Below are positions 27,862 to 37,173 of a stretch of DNA of 64,000 bases, one piece after another. Source of the DNA: Endozoicomonas acroporae (GTDB lineage: Bacteria; Pseudomonadota; Gammaproteobacteria; Pseudomonadales; Endozoicomonadaceae); the NCBI RefSeq assembly GCF_002864045.1, contig NZ_PJPV01000047.1, forward strand, positions 62,001 to 126,000. The letters run 5' to 3'. The translations under genes were made by a program, and so were the position numbers. The notes below the pieces were generated by a model. That model was not told the origin of the DNA and did no database searches. It worked only from the letters and a program-made list of their open reading frames with translations. Numbering within the stretch: the first letter of the stretch is position 1; the number at the start of each line of letters is the position of its first letter.

Positions 27862-30800
27862 TTATTCCGGAAGCTTAGCTCGCAAAGCTTCCGGGAAGTT
27901 TTTCCCCGGCACCGCTTTCTCAATCATCCACTGCTTGACCACCGCCGTAAGAAAGATTAGAAATTGCTCCAGTTGCTGAGGGTTCTCAGCCATAGTCTGC
28001 ACCAGACGGACAGACTTGCTTAACGTATCAACTGAAAAATAATGGTCAGAAACTACCCTTTCAGATAGCCCGGAACCAGACTCACTGAATACCCCCTTGC
28101 CTCCAACTTCACGCCTGAACTCAGTAATTGAGCCAGAAAGCAAATTCTTCACCAACTCATCTGACAGCGCTATTGCAGGTTCAAACCACTCAGGTTCACC
28201 CCAGCGTTGAATCTCTTCTGCCCCCTGACATAATCGACTTACCACCCTGTCAAAATACCCCTTGAGACGCTTTCCTGAGAATGCCTGAAAGCCATGAAAT
28301 GTCCATAGATTCACTTTCTGTTGCCAATAGAACTCCTGATCTAAACGCGGTAAGTGACAAACAGTCATCCCTTTACAACGCTCCAGAAGCGCACACCAGT
28401 CATCGTGATGATCCACAACAACCCTGAACGTAGCATCCAGGCCTTTTTCAAAAGCATTGGCATATTGACTGCAAAGGAAAGGCTTGATGTTAGATAACGT
28501 GTCACTCGCACCGGTCCGAACCCAATTATTGGTCACCAGACTCTCTTTCACCGGCGGCATCCCAATCAATTCGCCATTAACCAACTGGAAGAGGCAATCC
28601 CGATAACCATTAAAGTGGAACTGTTCAACAACGCTCCAGAGAGACGTGAGCATAAAGCTGTTATCCGTGCCACAGAAGGCTCTCTGGGGATCGTTCAACT
28701 CAGACTCGAACGCTTTTATAACACCCGGACAGAAAGCAGCTTTAACATCCACAAGATGAGGTATGCCATTTCTGGATACGACATTCCGATTATGAACATC
28801 TCCCATTCCCAACAGGATCGATAAACCAGCAATAACTCCCAGGCGTTGGTAATAATCGTTTATCTGCTGATCATCCAGCGCCTCATTGAGATCCCTATCA
28901 ACAAACTCACAATAGCCGTAAGCGCCTTGAAAAGATCCAGACAATATTCTTATGGTTGCCAGTCCAGGCTGCCCACCCAGCCACTGGTTAAGCTTACCGG
29001 CGATATTACTGTTATCAGCAGTATGCCCGATAATCTGCCGTTCGACAGCCAGATCCCTGTTTTTATAAACCAGCTTCTCGCCATTATCGCAAACGATAAT
29101 GGCAATCATGCAAGAAGACGACGTACTTAACGGAAAATCAAGACGGGCAATACTCTGCGCTGGCTGTTGCCAGCGATCAGAAAACAGCTGATTGACACCC
29201 CCAAGATCTCTGTAAAACCGGGCAAATAATTGTTTAAAGTCTTTCAGTACACGGATAATCCATAAGCGGTTCAAACGATACCACAAAGGAAATTCAGCAC
29301 TCAGGAATACCAGCCCGCCCTGCTCAACGACAGAGTCCAACACATCGGTATATTGCACAGTCCCTTTCATCTCAGCAACCCAGCCAATTGCCTGCAACAG
29401 CTGGCCATCCAGCTTTGCAGCAAAGGGCTTGAGCAGGCTCGCTCGAAATTCAGGGCATTCTGACTGGTTATGGTAAAACGCCAGCTGCACATCCAGCCAG
29501 CAGAGCAAAGGCTCCAGAAGCCTGAACCGATGAGGCTCGACACAATCCAGATGCAGCATCACCTCAGCCGGGAGCCTTTGCTCTTCAGGCCACCATCTTG
29601 TTTGATGGTTAGCCTGCTTTGTTGACGGTTTATCGGTCAGGGCCAGCAGTTGATATTTACACATCCACATAATATTCAACAGAAGTGCCGGTTCCTGAGA
29701 AAACTTCGCCTTCAAGTCCGTCACATGGCAACCGGATAGACAAAGACGGGCCACTTGGTCAATCAGGTCCGTTTTTAACAATGAGTCCATTTCGGTATAG
29801 TGAACAAACTGCTCGGATCTCAGCAGCAATCTAACACCTCGATCCGTTGTCGTAAGGAACTGGTCATCTGCCAACTGACTGGCTGGGTAATGCTCAAATA
29901 TCTGATGATAAGGAAGCCCCACTGGCCTTTTATTTAATCGGGAAATCTGATCAGCGTCTTTATTCAGGTCACTCACCAACTGATGATACTCATCAACAAT
30001 GGCTTCCCATCGATAATTCTCAAATACCCTCTGCCTTCCCCGCTCTCCCATGCCAGACAGAAGTTCAGGCTCCTGAATCAGCTGATGAATTTTCTCTGAA
30101 CATTGGCTTAAATTAACCGCTGTCCCCTGGGCTTGCAGCAAATGGGCATGGTCCGTCAATAATGAACCAAGCGGACGGGCGAGATCATCCAGATCTGTCG
30201 ATACGGTTTCAATCAAACAGCCACTGACCCCATCCTCAACCAATTCTGAATAGCCATTCCAGTCGGATAAAACAACAGCCCTGCCATTAACCATTGCTTC
30301 CAGAGGTACGATGCCAAAACTTTCCTGAATATTATCCGAAAGCGTCAGAACCAGATCACAGGCTGACAGCCATTGATGTTTACGGTCATCTGCAATTTCC
30401 AGCTCAAAGCGGACACTGCCTTCAAGGTTTAAATCATAAGCTTGTTTTAACAAGGACTGCACAGCTGGATTGCCAGCATCTCCTGCACCCGCAATAATCC
30501 ATTTGATATTTCGGTGCCCATAACCCTCCACCAGATCATTCATTACCAGCAATACCGGATGGAGGTCCATCTTGTTTGAAGGAGCAATCCGGCCAAGGGT
30601 TAAAATGACAAAAGATTCCTGAGCAACACCCAATACCCCTCTGGCTTCCTCTTTACTTCCTGCATAACGCTCATCAGGATCTATCCCCAGGGGCAGCTTC
30701 GCAACACTCCCCTTGTAAGGTATAGCCACACCAATATGATCTGAAATACTGGAACTTGCAGCAGACAACAGACGCATCATCACTTTTTTCTGCGCTTCGC

Positions 30801-31266
30801 TGCTGCATAAAATTGCGTCACAGCTTTTTAGCGGTGACAACAGAAGATCACGGGTATTTGACATATTTGAGTCGGTACTCAACGTATGAGCCCGACCCGT
30901 AATAGGAAATGGTTCCACACAGTACGCATCACGAAGCGCTGCGAGATGACCAACCCAGGGATCCCCCTGATGAAAAACCTGGTACCTGACCCTGGAAAAA
31001 TACCGGTTTAACTGATGAGCCGGTAAGAAATGGATGGCTTTATCACTGCCATAATGCTGAAGAAAAGATTCCCAGCCGGTTCTCAACTCCGGCAATAACG
31101 ACTGAGGGGAAAATATATGTATCTCTTTGAATCGACTGTAACGGATGATGGCTTTCAGAAATCCGTCATTGGCACGCCGGAGTCCATTGAAATAGGCAGC
31201 TTCAGTACTGGCAACCAGGCAACCAAATATTGAGGAACCAGTGGATTGCTGCTTTTTCAAAGGCAT
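27862..31266 (-). CDS. GT4 glycosyltransferase fused to LanM-dehydratase-like domain; candidate type III effector
   Basis: 1134 residues from the ATG at 31266 (a TTG at 31275 would add three). Residues ~10-430 form a GT-B glycosyltransferase of family GT4: TLGRIAPSNKMDLHP, IAGAGD, and the EX7E motif ESFGIVPLE (Glu315, Glu323). Residues ~430-700 are unassigned and helical. Residues ~710-850 match the DUF4135 dehydratase domain of type 2 lanthipeptide synthetases: EKLVYKNRDLAVE (Lys735), GYCEFV, LLGMGDVHNRN (Asp823, His825, Asn828) and HLVDVKAAF (Asp840). These are the ATP-binding and phosphotransfer residues of that kinase-like fold. The upstream D-x-H motif needed for elimination is not seen, and the C-terminal cyclase is absent. 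A CesT-type chaperone gene lies 56 bp upstream on the same strand, so a secreted effector is the best guess; substrate unknown. Confidence 0.8.
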   Translation of the reverse strand: MPLKKQQSTGSSIFGCLVASTEAAYFNGLRRANDGFLKAIIRYSRFKEIHIFSPQSLLPELRTGWESFLQHYGSDKAIHFLPAHQLNRYFSRVRYQVFHQGDPWVGHLAALRDAYCVEPFPITGRAHTLSTDSNMSNTRDLLLSPLKSCDAILCSSEAQKKVMMRLLSAASSSISDHIGVAIPYKGSVAKLPLGIDPDERYAGSKEEARGVLGVAQESFVILTLGRIAPSNKMDLHPVLLVMNDLVEGYGHRNIKWIIAGAGDAGNPAVQSLLKQAYDLNLEGSVRFELEIADDRKHQWLSACDLVLTLSDNIQESFGIVPLEAMVNGRAVVLSDWNGYSELVEDGVSGCLIETVSTDLDDLARPLGSLLTDHAHLLQAQGTAVNLSQCSEKIHQLIQEPELLSGMGERGRQRVFENYRWEAIVDEYHQLVSDLNKDADQISRLNKRPVGLPYHQIFEHYPASQLADDQFLTTTDRGVRLLLRSEQFVHYTEMDSLLKTDLIDQVARLCLSGCHVTDLKAKFSQEPALLLNIMWMCKYQLLALTDKPSTKQANHQTRWWPEEQRLPAEVMLHLDCVEPHRFRLLEPLLCWLDVQLAFYHNQSECPEFRASLLKPFAAKLDGQLLQAIGWVAEMKGTVQYTDVLDSVVEQGGLVFLSAEFPLWYRLNRLWIIRVLKDFKQLFARFYRDLGGVNQLFSDRWQQPAQSIARLDFPLSTSSSCMIAIIVCDNGEKLVYKNRDLAVERQIIGHTADNSNIAGKLNQWLGGQPGLATIRILSGSFQGAYGYCEFVDRDLNEALDDQQINDYYQRLGVIAGLSILLGMGDVHNRNVVSRNGIPHLVDVKAAFCPGVIKAFESELNDPQRAFCGTDNSFMLTSLWSVVEQFHFNGYRDCLFQLVNGELIGMPPVKESLVTNNWVRTGASDTLSNIKPFLCSQYANAFEKGLDATFRVVVDHHDDWCALLERCKGMTVCHLPRLDQEFYWQQKVNLWTFHGFQAFSGKRLKGYFDRVVSRLCQGAEEIQRWGEPEWFEPAIALSDELVKNLLSGSITEFRREVGGKGVFSESGSGLSERVVSDHYFSVDTLSKSVRLVQTMAENPQQLEQFLIFLTAVVKQWMIEKAVPGKNFPEALRAKLPE
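27867..27900 (+). terminator. Terminator of the sctD-F cluster, inside the facing gene
   Basis: Perfect 10-bp inverted repeat ccggaagctt / aagcttccgg with an 8-nt loop, followed by gaagttttt. It lies just past the yscG-like stop and within the last codons of the convergent gene, so one stretch encodes protein on one strand and stops transcription on the other. Confidence 0.75.
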
Positions 31267-31322
31267 ATCGAACAACTCTAATCATTGACATACCTTATAT
31301 ATCGAACTGACAGCAGCTTCTA

Positions 31323-31754
31323 TTAGGACATGAACATCATGGCAGGGCCAGGGGGGGCACTTTGCTCAACCCAATTGACAAAAAGTGCATGATTATTGGC
31401 CAATGCTGCAATGACCTCTTCAATACCATCAACATTCAGGCTCTTTATCGGAGCAGAAGCATATAGAGCCAGAGCATCGACATCAGGGTCGATACACAAT
31501 GAAACACGCTCATGGGCAACCAGAGCCAGGTTTTTTCCCAGCAGCCTGATCAACAATTCTTCACGCTTACTATTATCCCCGGGCAGCCTGGCAATGATGC
31601 TATAAGCATAAAAGCGACCATTGGCCTGAAAACAGGCAACCTCTATCCGACCATTAACCAACAGAGAATATCTGTCGTTTTCATACTCCAGCTCATCTAT
31701 CTGCTGACGAGCAGCGTATGAATTCATCAATTGTTCAAAGCTCATAGCATCCAT
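31323..31754 (-). CDS. CesT/SycE-type secretion chaperone
   Basis: 143-residue acidic protein whose layout fits class I type III effector chaperones: an N-terminal helix (FEQLMNSYAARQQI), a strand set with a small loop (YSLLVNGRIEVACF, FYAYSIIARLP), the ELLIRLLGKNLAL helix, a strand LCIDPDVDALALY and a final long helix ending in VNW. These chaperones bind the N-terminal region of one or a few effectors and are typically encoded next to their client. Here the client would be the downstream GT4-LanM-like fusion. An alternative start is the ATG at 31745. Recognition is by pattern, not by search. Confidence 0.75.
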   Translation of the reverse strand: MDAMSFEQLMNSYAARQQIDELEYENDRYSLLVNGRIEVACFQANGRFYAYSIIARLPGDNSKREELLIRLLGKNLALVAHERVSLCIDPDVDALALYASAPIKSLNVDGIEEVIAALANNHALFVNWVEQSAPPGPAMMFMS

Positions 31755-31817
31755 GCTCTTGATTTAAATAAGTTCAAAAAGGCATCCCTGCCTCTCCTTA
31801 AGCATAGTGCAGCTTAA

Positions 31818-33410
31818 TTACTTGGCCAGATGACCGGAAGCAGGTGCCAATAAGCGGGACTTCAAAGAAATCCTTCTGAACAGAATAATAAGACCTGTAA
31901 ACGCCACAAGTGATGCAACAAAGCCTAAGGAAATCGAGTGAGTAATCCCCATTACCAGATACCCGAACATGGCTACAGCCGCTATGCCAAGCGCGTAAGG
32001 AAGCTGAGTATTGACGTGATCCATGTGGTGACAGGATGCCCCGGTGGACGAAAGGATTGTGGTATCAGAAATCGGGGAGCAGTGATCACCAAACACAGCA
32101 CCTGCCAGCACAGAGGCCAACATGGGCAGCATCATGGCTATGTCCGCTGCAGCCGCCATATCTCCGGCAATGGGCAACATAATACCAAAGGTACCCCAAC
32201 TGGTTCCGGTAGCAAAAGCCATCACACCAGAGACAATAAAAAGCATCATGGGCAGAAAGCTGGGGGAAATATTCCCACTAACCAGACTAGCCAGATACTT
32301 ACCGGTCTCCAGCTGGCCAATTATTCCGGTCAGAACCCAGGCAAACACAAGAATATAGATAGCTGGCAACATTGACCTGCTGCCCTCAGCGATCGCCTTC
32401 TTCCAGGTGTTTCCGGAAATATTTCGACCCAGCAACCGGGCTATCGCAAACAGAAGACCAATCATACCGCCACTGATCAGTGATAACGTAACATCGGTAT
32501 TCTCAAAGGCACCCAGAATGGAAAATGCCTGATCATCACTAGCAAGAGCGGTATACCCCGTCCAGATCATGGCAGCCATCGTTGCCAGCACCAACACCAG
32601 AATCGGTGACACCAGATCCGCCACTCGGCCATTTTCATCTTCTTCCAGAGCTGGAGCGCCCGGAGGGTTACCCTTATTGGCATCAAACAGATTGCCAGCA
32701 AGCGCTGCACTCTCGTGTCTGGCCATGGGGCCAACATTAAGATCCATGGCTGCGGTAAAGAAAACCAGCGCCAGCGCAAAAATTGCATAAAGGTTCATTG
32801 GAACCATGGCCAGGAATGAAAAGACCGGGCTATCGCCACCAACACCGTGGGTCGCCATAATAGTACCCACCAGAGCAATGATATAAGCACCCCAGCTTGA
32901 AATTGGCATAATTACGCAGATTGGGGCAGCGGTCGAATCAATCAAATAAGCGAGCTTGGCTCTTGAGACTTTGTGCCGGTCAGTGAGAGGCTTACTGATA
33001 CTCCCCACGGCAAGGCTGTTGAAATAATCATCAATAAAAATGATAACACCGAGAAAGACCGTCAGTACCTGCGATCCCTGACGCGTCTTGACACGCTCAC
33101 GAGCCCACTCACCAAAGGCCCTGGCTCCACCAGAAATAGTGATCAGGCTGGTGATCACACCCAGAACCAGCAAAAACAACAGAATATAGAGATTGCTGAA
33201 ATTAAGGCCTTCATCCCAAAACACACCAACAAACCCATCAAAAATACGGTGAATGGTGATAAGCGGATTCAAGCCGGTCAGCAGTAACGCACCGGTGACT
33301 ATACCAGCGCCCAGAGACCATAATACTTTCCGGGTTATGACTGCCAGAATAATTGCAATGGCTGGGGCCAATAATGATAACGACGAATCACTGAAACTGG
33401 TTAATTCCAT
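31818..33410 (-). CDS. lysW: NhaC-superfamily transporter under lysine riboswitch, probable lysine transporter LysW
   Basis: 530-residue inner membrane protein with about 12 hydrophobic segments and NhaC-superfamily motifs: GTSWGTFG, GDHCSPISDTTILSSTGA and HVNTQLPYA. Automatic annotation would call it a Na+/H+ antiporter. However, its leader carries a complete lysine riboswitch, and comparative genomics has proposed that L-box-controlled NhaC-type proteins in gammaproteobacteria are lysine transporters (LysW). Lysine uptake is therefore the more likely role. It is a single-gene transcript. The leader between riboswitch and ATG is about 140 nt, with no clear Shine-Dalgarno beyond a weak cgag. 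Confidence 0.8.
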   Translation of the reverse strand: MELTSFSDSSLSLLAPAIAIILAVITRKVLWSLGAGIVTGALLLTGLNPLITIHRIFDGFVGVFWDEGLNFSNLYILLFLLVLGVITSLITISGGARAFGEWARERVKTRQGSQVLTVFLGVIIFIDDYFNSLAVGSISKPLTDRHKVSRAKLAYLIDSTAAPICVIMPISSWGAYIIALVGTIMATHGVGGDSPVFSFLAMVPMNLYAIFALALVFFTAAMDLNVGPMARHESAALAGNLFDANKGNPPGAPALEEDENGRVADLVSPILVLVLATMAAMIWTGYTALASDDQAFSILGAFENTDVTLSLISGGMIGLLFAIARLLGRNISGNTWKKAIAEGSRSMLPAIYILVFAWVLTGIIGQLETGKYLASLVSGNISPSFLPMMLFIVSGVMAFATGTSWGTFGIMLPIAGDMAAAADIAMMLPMLASVLAGAVFGDHCSPISDTTILSSTGASCHHMDHVNTQLPYALGIAAVAMFGYLVMGITHSISLGFVASLVAFTGLIILFRRISLKSRLLAPASGHLAK

Positions 33411-33552
33411 AAAAACTGATCTCGTTTATTGATCACCCATGCCCATTATTCCAGTGCTTATCAGGATGAGTGAACCAGTTGTAATTAGATCAGGAGGCAA
33501 GCGTACATGGAGGAAGCGCGAATAAAGAAAACCTCATCAGCGCTCTCTGGTA

Positions 33553-33719
33553 CCCGTTAGCTCTCCACAGTAAAAACTGTGACAGTAGTACACCTGTTCG
33601 ATGCACTACCAGTGAGGCAGGTTGACCACCAGGCTCACTTCGGCGCCATTTCCTTTCAATCGGACTACGGACGTCACCCTATTCCGATTTACTGATAAAC
33701 AGCGCGCCTCTAACTAGGG
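33553..33719 (-). promoter_or_regulatory. Lysine riboswitch (L box)
   Basis: Read on the minus strand, the conserved L-box core appears in order: AGAGGCGCG, AGTA, TGAAAGG, GGCGCCGAAG, a CTGG loop, GTGCAT, CTGTCA and TGGAGAGCTA. The closing P1 helix pairs the stretch at 33710-33719 with that at 33553-33560. It lies 143 bp upstream of the NhaC-type gene. Downstream of P1 an agcgc/gcgct stem is possible but has no T run, so control may be at translation rather than by termination; this is not resolved. Confidence 0.95.
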
Positions 33720-33837
33720 AAAGAGGATCACAGGCAGGAATGTAGCAAGAGGATACTCGCTACATCACCCCTGAATGGGCGCATTATGCACCATTGCTCC
33801 CGATATAAATACCCAAAGCAAGTATAAGTAAAGGAAT

Positions 33838-33862
33838 CAGATATTACATTTTATAATATCTG
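33838..33862 (-). terminator. AT-rich hairpin after guaA
   Basis: Perfect 9-bp inverted repeat cagatatta / taatatctg with a 7-nt loop, beginning 3 bp after the guaA stop. Read leftward it is followed by attcctttact. It is AT-rich and weak for an intrinsic terminator, but the position is right. Confidence 0.45.
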
Positions 33863-33864
33863 TA

Positions 33865-35442
33865 TCACTCCCACTCAATCGTAGCCGGTGGCTTACTGGA
33901 TACATCATAGGTCACCCTGGAAACATGCTCAATTTCATTGATGATCCGATTAGAGACTTTTTCCAGCAGATCATAGGGCAGGTGAGCCCAGCGAGCGGTC
34001 ATAAAGTCTATGGTTTCCACCGCTCGCAGGGCAATCACATACTCATAGCGGCGACCATCACCCACCACGCCAACGGATTTCACCGGCAGGAAAACAGCAA
34101 AAGCCTGGCTGGTCTTTTGATACCAGTCGGCCTTACGCAGTTCTTCAATGAAAATAGCATCCGCCTGGCGGAGAATATCCGCATATTCCTTTTTGACCTC
34201 GCCCAGGATACGAACACCGAGGCCCGGCCCCGGGAATGGGTGACGGTATACCATGTCATAAGGCAGACCCAGTTCCAGACCTATGGTTCGAACCTCATCC
34301 TTGAACAGCTCACGCAACGGCTCAACCAACTCCATCTTCATCTCTTCCGGCAGCCCGCCCACATTATGATGGGACTTGATGACATGGGCCTTACCGGTTG
34401 TTGAACCAGCAGACTCAATAACATCGGGATAGATGGTGCCCTGGGCCAGAAAAGTGATGTTGTCCAGGGCACTGGCATGTTCATCAAACACTTCGATAAA
34501 GGTATTGCCAATAATCTTGCGCTTGTCTTCAGGGTCCTGCACACCGTTCAGACGACCCAGGAACAGCGCTTCAGAGTCCGCACGAATAACCCGAACCCCC
34601 ATATTTTCTGCAAACATGGCCATCACCTGATCGCCTTCATGGAGGCGGAGCAGACCATTATCAACAAAAACGCAGACCAGCTGATCACCTATAGCCTTGT
34701 GCAGCAGCGCCGCTACGACACTGGAATCAACACCACCGGACAGCCCCAGTAACACCTTCTGTTCGCCCACCTGCTCACGAATACGGGCAATAGCGTCGTC
34801 GATGATCTTGCCTGGCGTCCACAGTTTCTGACACCCGGCAATATCAACCACAAAACGCTCAAGAATTCGTAATCCCTGGGTGGTATGTGTCACTTCCGGG
34901 TGGAACTGGACGCCGTAATACTGCTTTTCCTCACAAGCCATGGCCGCAATCGGGCAGGAGCCGGTGGAGGCAGCAACCACAAAGCCTTCAGGTATGGCGG
35001 TCACTTTATCGCCATGGCTCATCCAGACATCCAGAGCCAGACGACCACCTTTACAAACATGGTCTTCAATGCCATCAAAAAGGCGCACTTTCTCTTCCAG
35101 CTGAACCTGAGCATAGCCAAACTCACGCAGATCAGAGGTACTGACCTTGCCACCCATCTGCTCTGCCATGGTCTGCATGCCATAGCAGATACCCAGCACA
35201 GGCACACCGAGTTCAAAAACAATATCTGCGGCTTTTGGAGAGTTATCACCAGTAACGGATTCAGGGCCGCCGGACAAAATGATCGCTTTCGGGTTGAACT
35301 CCCGGATAGCGGCATCATCCATATCATAGGGATGAAGTTCACAATAAACGCCGATCTCACGCACTCTTCGGGCGATAAGCTGAGTGTACTGGGAGCCAAA
35401 ATCAAGAATCAGAATGCGGTCTGAATGGATATCCTGGGACAT
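33865..35442 (-). CDS. guaA: GMP synthase (glutamine-hydrolysing)
   Basis: Converts XMP to GMP using ATP and glutamine. The 525 residues hold an N-terminal class I glutamine amidotransferase with nucleophile Cys in GICYGMQ and His/Glu in FHPEVTHT, the ATP pyrophosphatase P-loop [10 protein letters not shown], and the C-terminal dimerisation domain ending in PPATIEWE. It follows guaB by 130 bp on the same strand, the usual guaBA order. Confidence 0.98.
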   Translation of the reverse strand: MSQDIHSDRILILDFGSQYTQLIARRVREIGVYCELHPYDMDDAAIREFNPKAIILSGGPESVTGDNSPKAADIVFELGVPVLGICYGMQTMAEQMGGKVSTSDLREFGYAQVQLEEKVRLFDGIEDHVCKGGRLALDVWMSHGDKVTAIPEGFVVAASTGSCPIAAMACEEKQYYGVQFHPEVTHTTQGLRILERFVVDIAGCQKLWTPGKIIDDAIARIREQVGEQKVLLGLSGGVDSSVVAALLHKAIGDQLVCVFVDNGLLRLHEGDQVMAMFAENMGVRVIRADSEALFLGRLNGVQDPEDKRKIIGNTFIEVFDEHASALDNITFLAQGTIYPDVIESAGSTTGKAHVIKSHHNVGGLPEEMKMELVEPLRELFKDEVRTIGLELGLPYDMVYRHPFPGPGLGVRILGEVKKEYADILRQADAIFIEELRKADWYQKTSQAFAVFLPVKSVGVVGDGRRYEYVIALRAVETIDFMTARWAHLPYDLLEKVSNRIINEIEHVSRVTYDVSSKPPATIEWE

Positions 35443-35572
35443 GATTAATCTCTAAGTCCTGTGATCAGCAGGGCCGGGAGGCTTACCCTTACTGAAAGTA
35501 AACAGCCGGTCAGAAGCTATCTCATTTCTGCCCGGCTGCAGGTGTCAACATGAACAACGCTGTGAAGCAGTC

Positions 35573-37042
35573 TTAACCAACTCGGTAGTTAGGCGCTTCC
35601 TTGGTAATCGTTACATCGTGAACATGGGATTCGGCCATACCGGCATTGGTCACGCGAACAAACTGTGGCCGGGTGCGCATGGTTTCCATATCAGCAGAAC
35701 CGGTATACCCCATCGCGGCACGCAAGCCACCCACCATCTGATGGATAATGGCATGGAGAGGCCCCTTGTAAGGTACACGCCCTTCAATACCTTCCGGAAC
35801 CAGCTTTTCGGCACCCGCTTCGGCACTCTGGAAATAACGGTCACTGGAACCGGAAGCCTGAGACATTGCCCCCAGAGAACCCATGCCACGATAAGCCTTG
35901 TAGCTACGCCCCTGGTAAAGCTCCACTTCACCCGGCGCTTCTTCAGTACCCGCCAGCATACTGCCCAGCATGACGGTACTGGCACCGGCAACAATCGCTT
36001 TTGCCATATCACCGGAAAAACGGATACCGCCATCAGCAATAACAGGCACTCCGGTATCTTTCAGCGCTTCAACCACATTGGCTACCGCACTGATCTGAGG
36101 CACACCGATACCGGTCACAATACGGGTAGTACAGATAGAGCCCGGACCGATACCCACTTTAACACCATCAGCGCCCGCTTCGACCAGAGCCCTGCCTGCC
36201 TCGGCGGTGGCAATATTACCGCCGATCACCTGAACCTGCGGGTAGTTTTCCTTCACCCACTTCACTCGCTCAATCACACCACGGGAATGGCCATGAGCAG
36301 TGTCGACGATAATGACATCAACGCCAGCAGCCACCAGGGCAGCAACACGATCAGGCGTTTCCGCCCCGGTACCTACCGCTGCCCCGACTCGCAACTGTCC
36401 CTGACTGTCTTTCGATGCATTCGGGTACTGCTGGGCCTTTTTAATATCCTTAACGGTCATCATACCGGTGAGATTGAACTGATCATCCACCACCAGCACT
36501 TTCTCAATACGATGCTTGTGCAGGAGCTTGCGAACGGTCTCCGGATCAGTACCTTCCTGAACCGTCACCAGACGCTCTTTCCGGGTCATGATCTCGGAAA
36601 CGGCTTTATCCAGATTAGAGACAAAGCGGACGTCACGACTGGTAACAATACCCACCAGATCGTTGCCAGAAAGCACGGGAACACCGGAGATATTATGTCT
36701 GGAGGTCAGCTCCAGAAGGTCTCTGACGGTGGCACTGGCATCAATGGTAATCGGGTCTTTGACCACACCACTTTCGTGCTTCTTGACCTTGCGCACTTCA
36801 GCGGCCTGCTGCTCCGGCGTCATATTCTTGTGAATAATCCCGATTCCGCCTTCCTGGGCCATGGCAATAGCCAGAGACGCTTCGGTAACGGTATCCATTG
36901 CCGCAGAAATCAGCGGAATGTTCAGCTCAATACCGCGGGTCAGTTTGGTTTTCAGGGAGACATCTTTGGGGAGGACTTCGGAGTAGCCGGGCAGGAGGAG
37001 GACATCATCGAAGGTGAGTGCATCTTGTGCAATTCTCAGCAT
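35573..37042 (-). CDS. guaB: IMP dehydrogenase
   Basis: Oxidises IMP to XMP, the first committed step to guanine nucleotides. The 489-residue TIM-barrel enzyme has two CBS domains inserted at about 95-205, the catalytic Cys in [10 protein letters not shown], and the RGMGSLGAM flap. It is the first gene of guaBA and is divergent from xseA over 131 bp, a conserved arrangement. Confidence 0.98.
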   Translation of the reverse strand: MLRIAQDALTFDDVLLLPGYSEVLPKDVSLKTKLTRGIELNIPLISAAMDTVTEASLAIAMAQEGGIGIIHKNMTPEQQAAEVRKVKKHESGVVKDPITIDASATVRDLLELTSRHNISGVPVLSGNDLVGIVTSRDVRFVSNLDKAVSEIMTRKERLVTVQEGTDPETVRKLLHKHRIEKVLVVDDQFNLTGMMTVKDIKKAQQYPNASKDSQGQLRVGAAVGTGAETPDRVAALVAAGVDVIIVDTAHGHSRGVIERVKWVKENYPQVQVIGGNIATAEAGRALVEAGADGVKVGIGPGSICTTRIVTGIGVPQISAVANVVEALKDTGVPVIADGGIRFSGDMAKAIVAGASTVMLGSMLAGTEEAPGEVELYQGRSYKAYRGMGSLGAMSQASGSSDRYFQSAEAGAEKLVPEGIEGRVPYKGPLHAIIHQMVGGLRAAMGYTGSADMETMRTRPQFVRVTNAGMAESHVHDVTITKEAPNYRVG

Positions 37043-37173
37043 TGCCTGTTACCAAGAGTTTATTTTATGGGAAAAAAATTCGGACAAGTATACCCTATAT
37101 TTCAACTTCAGCTAAACCACTTATTCAGGCAGAATACCAAAAAAACCGACAATCCCCCTGCCAGGCTTGATCC

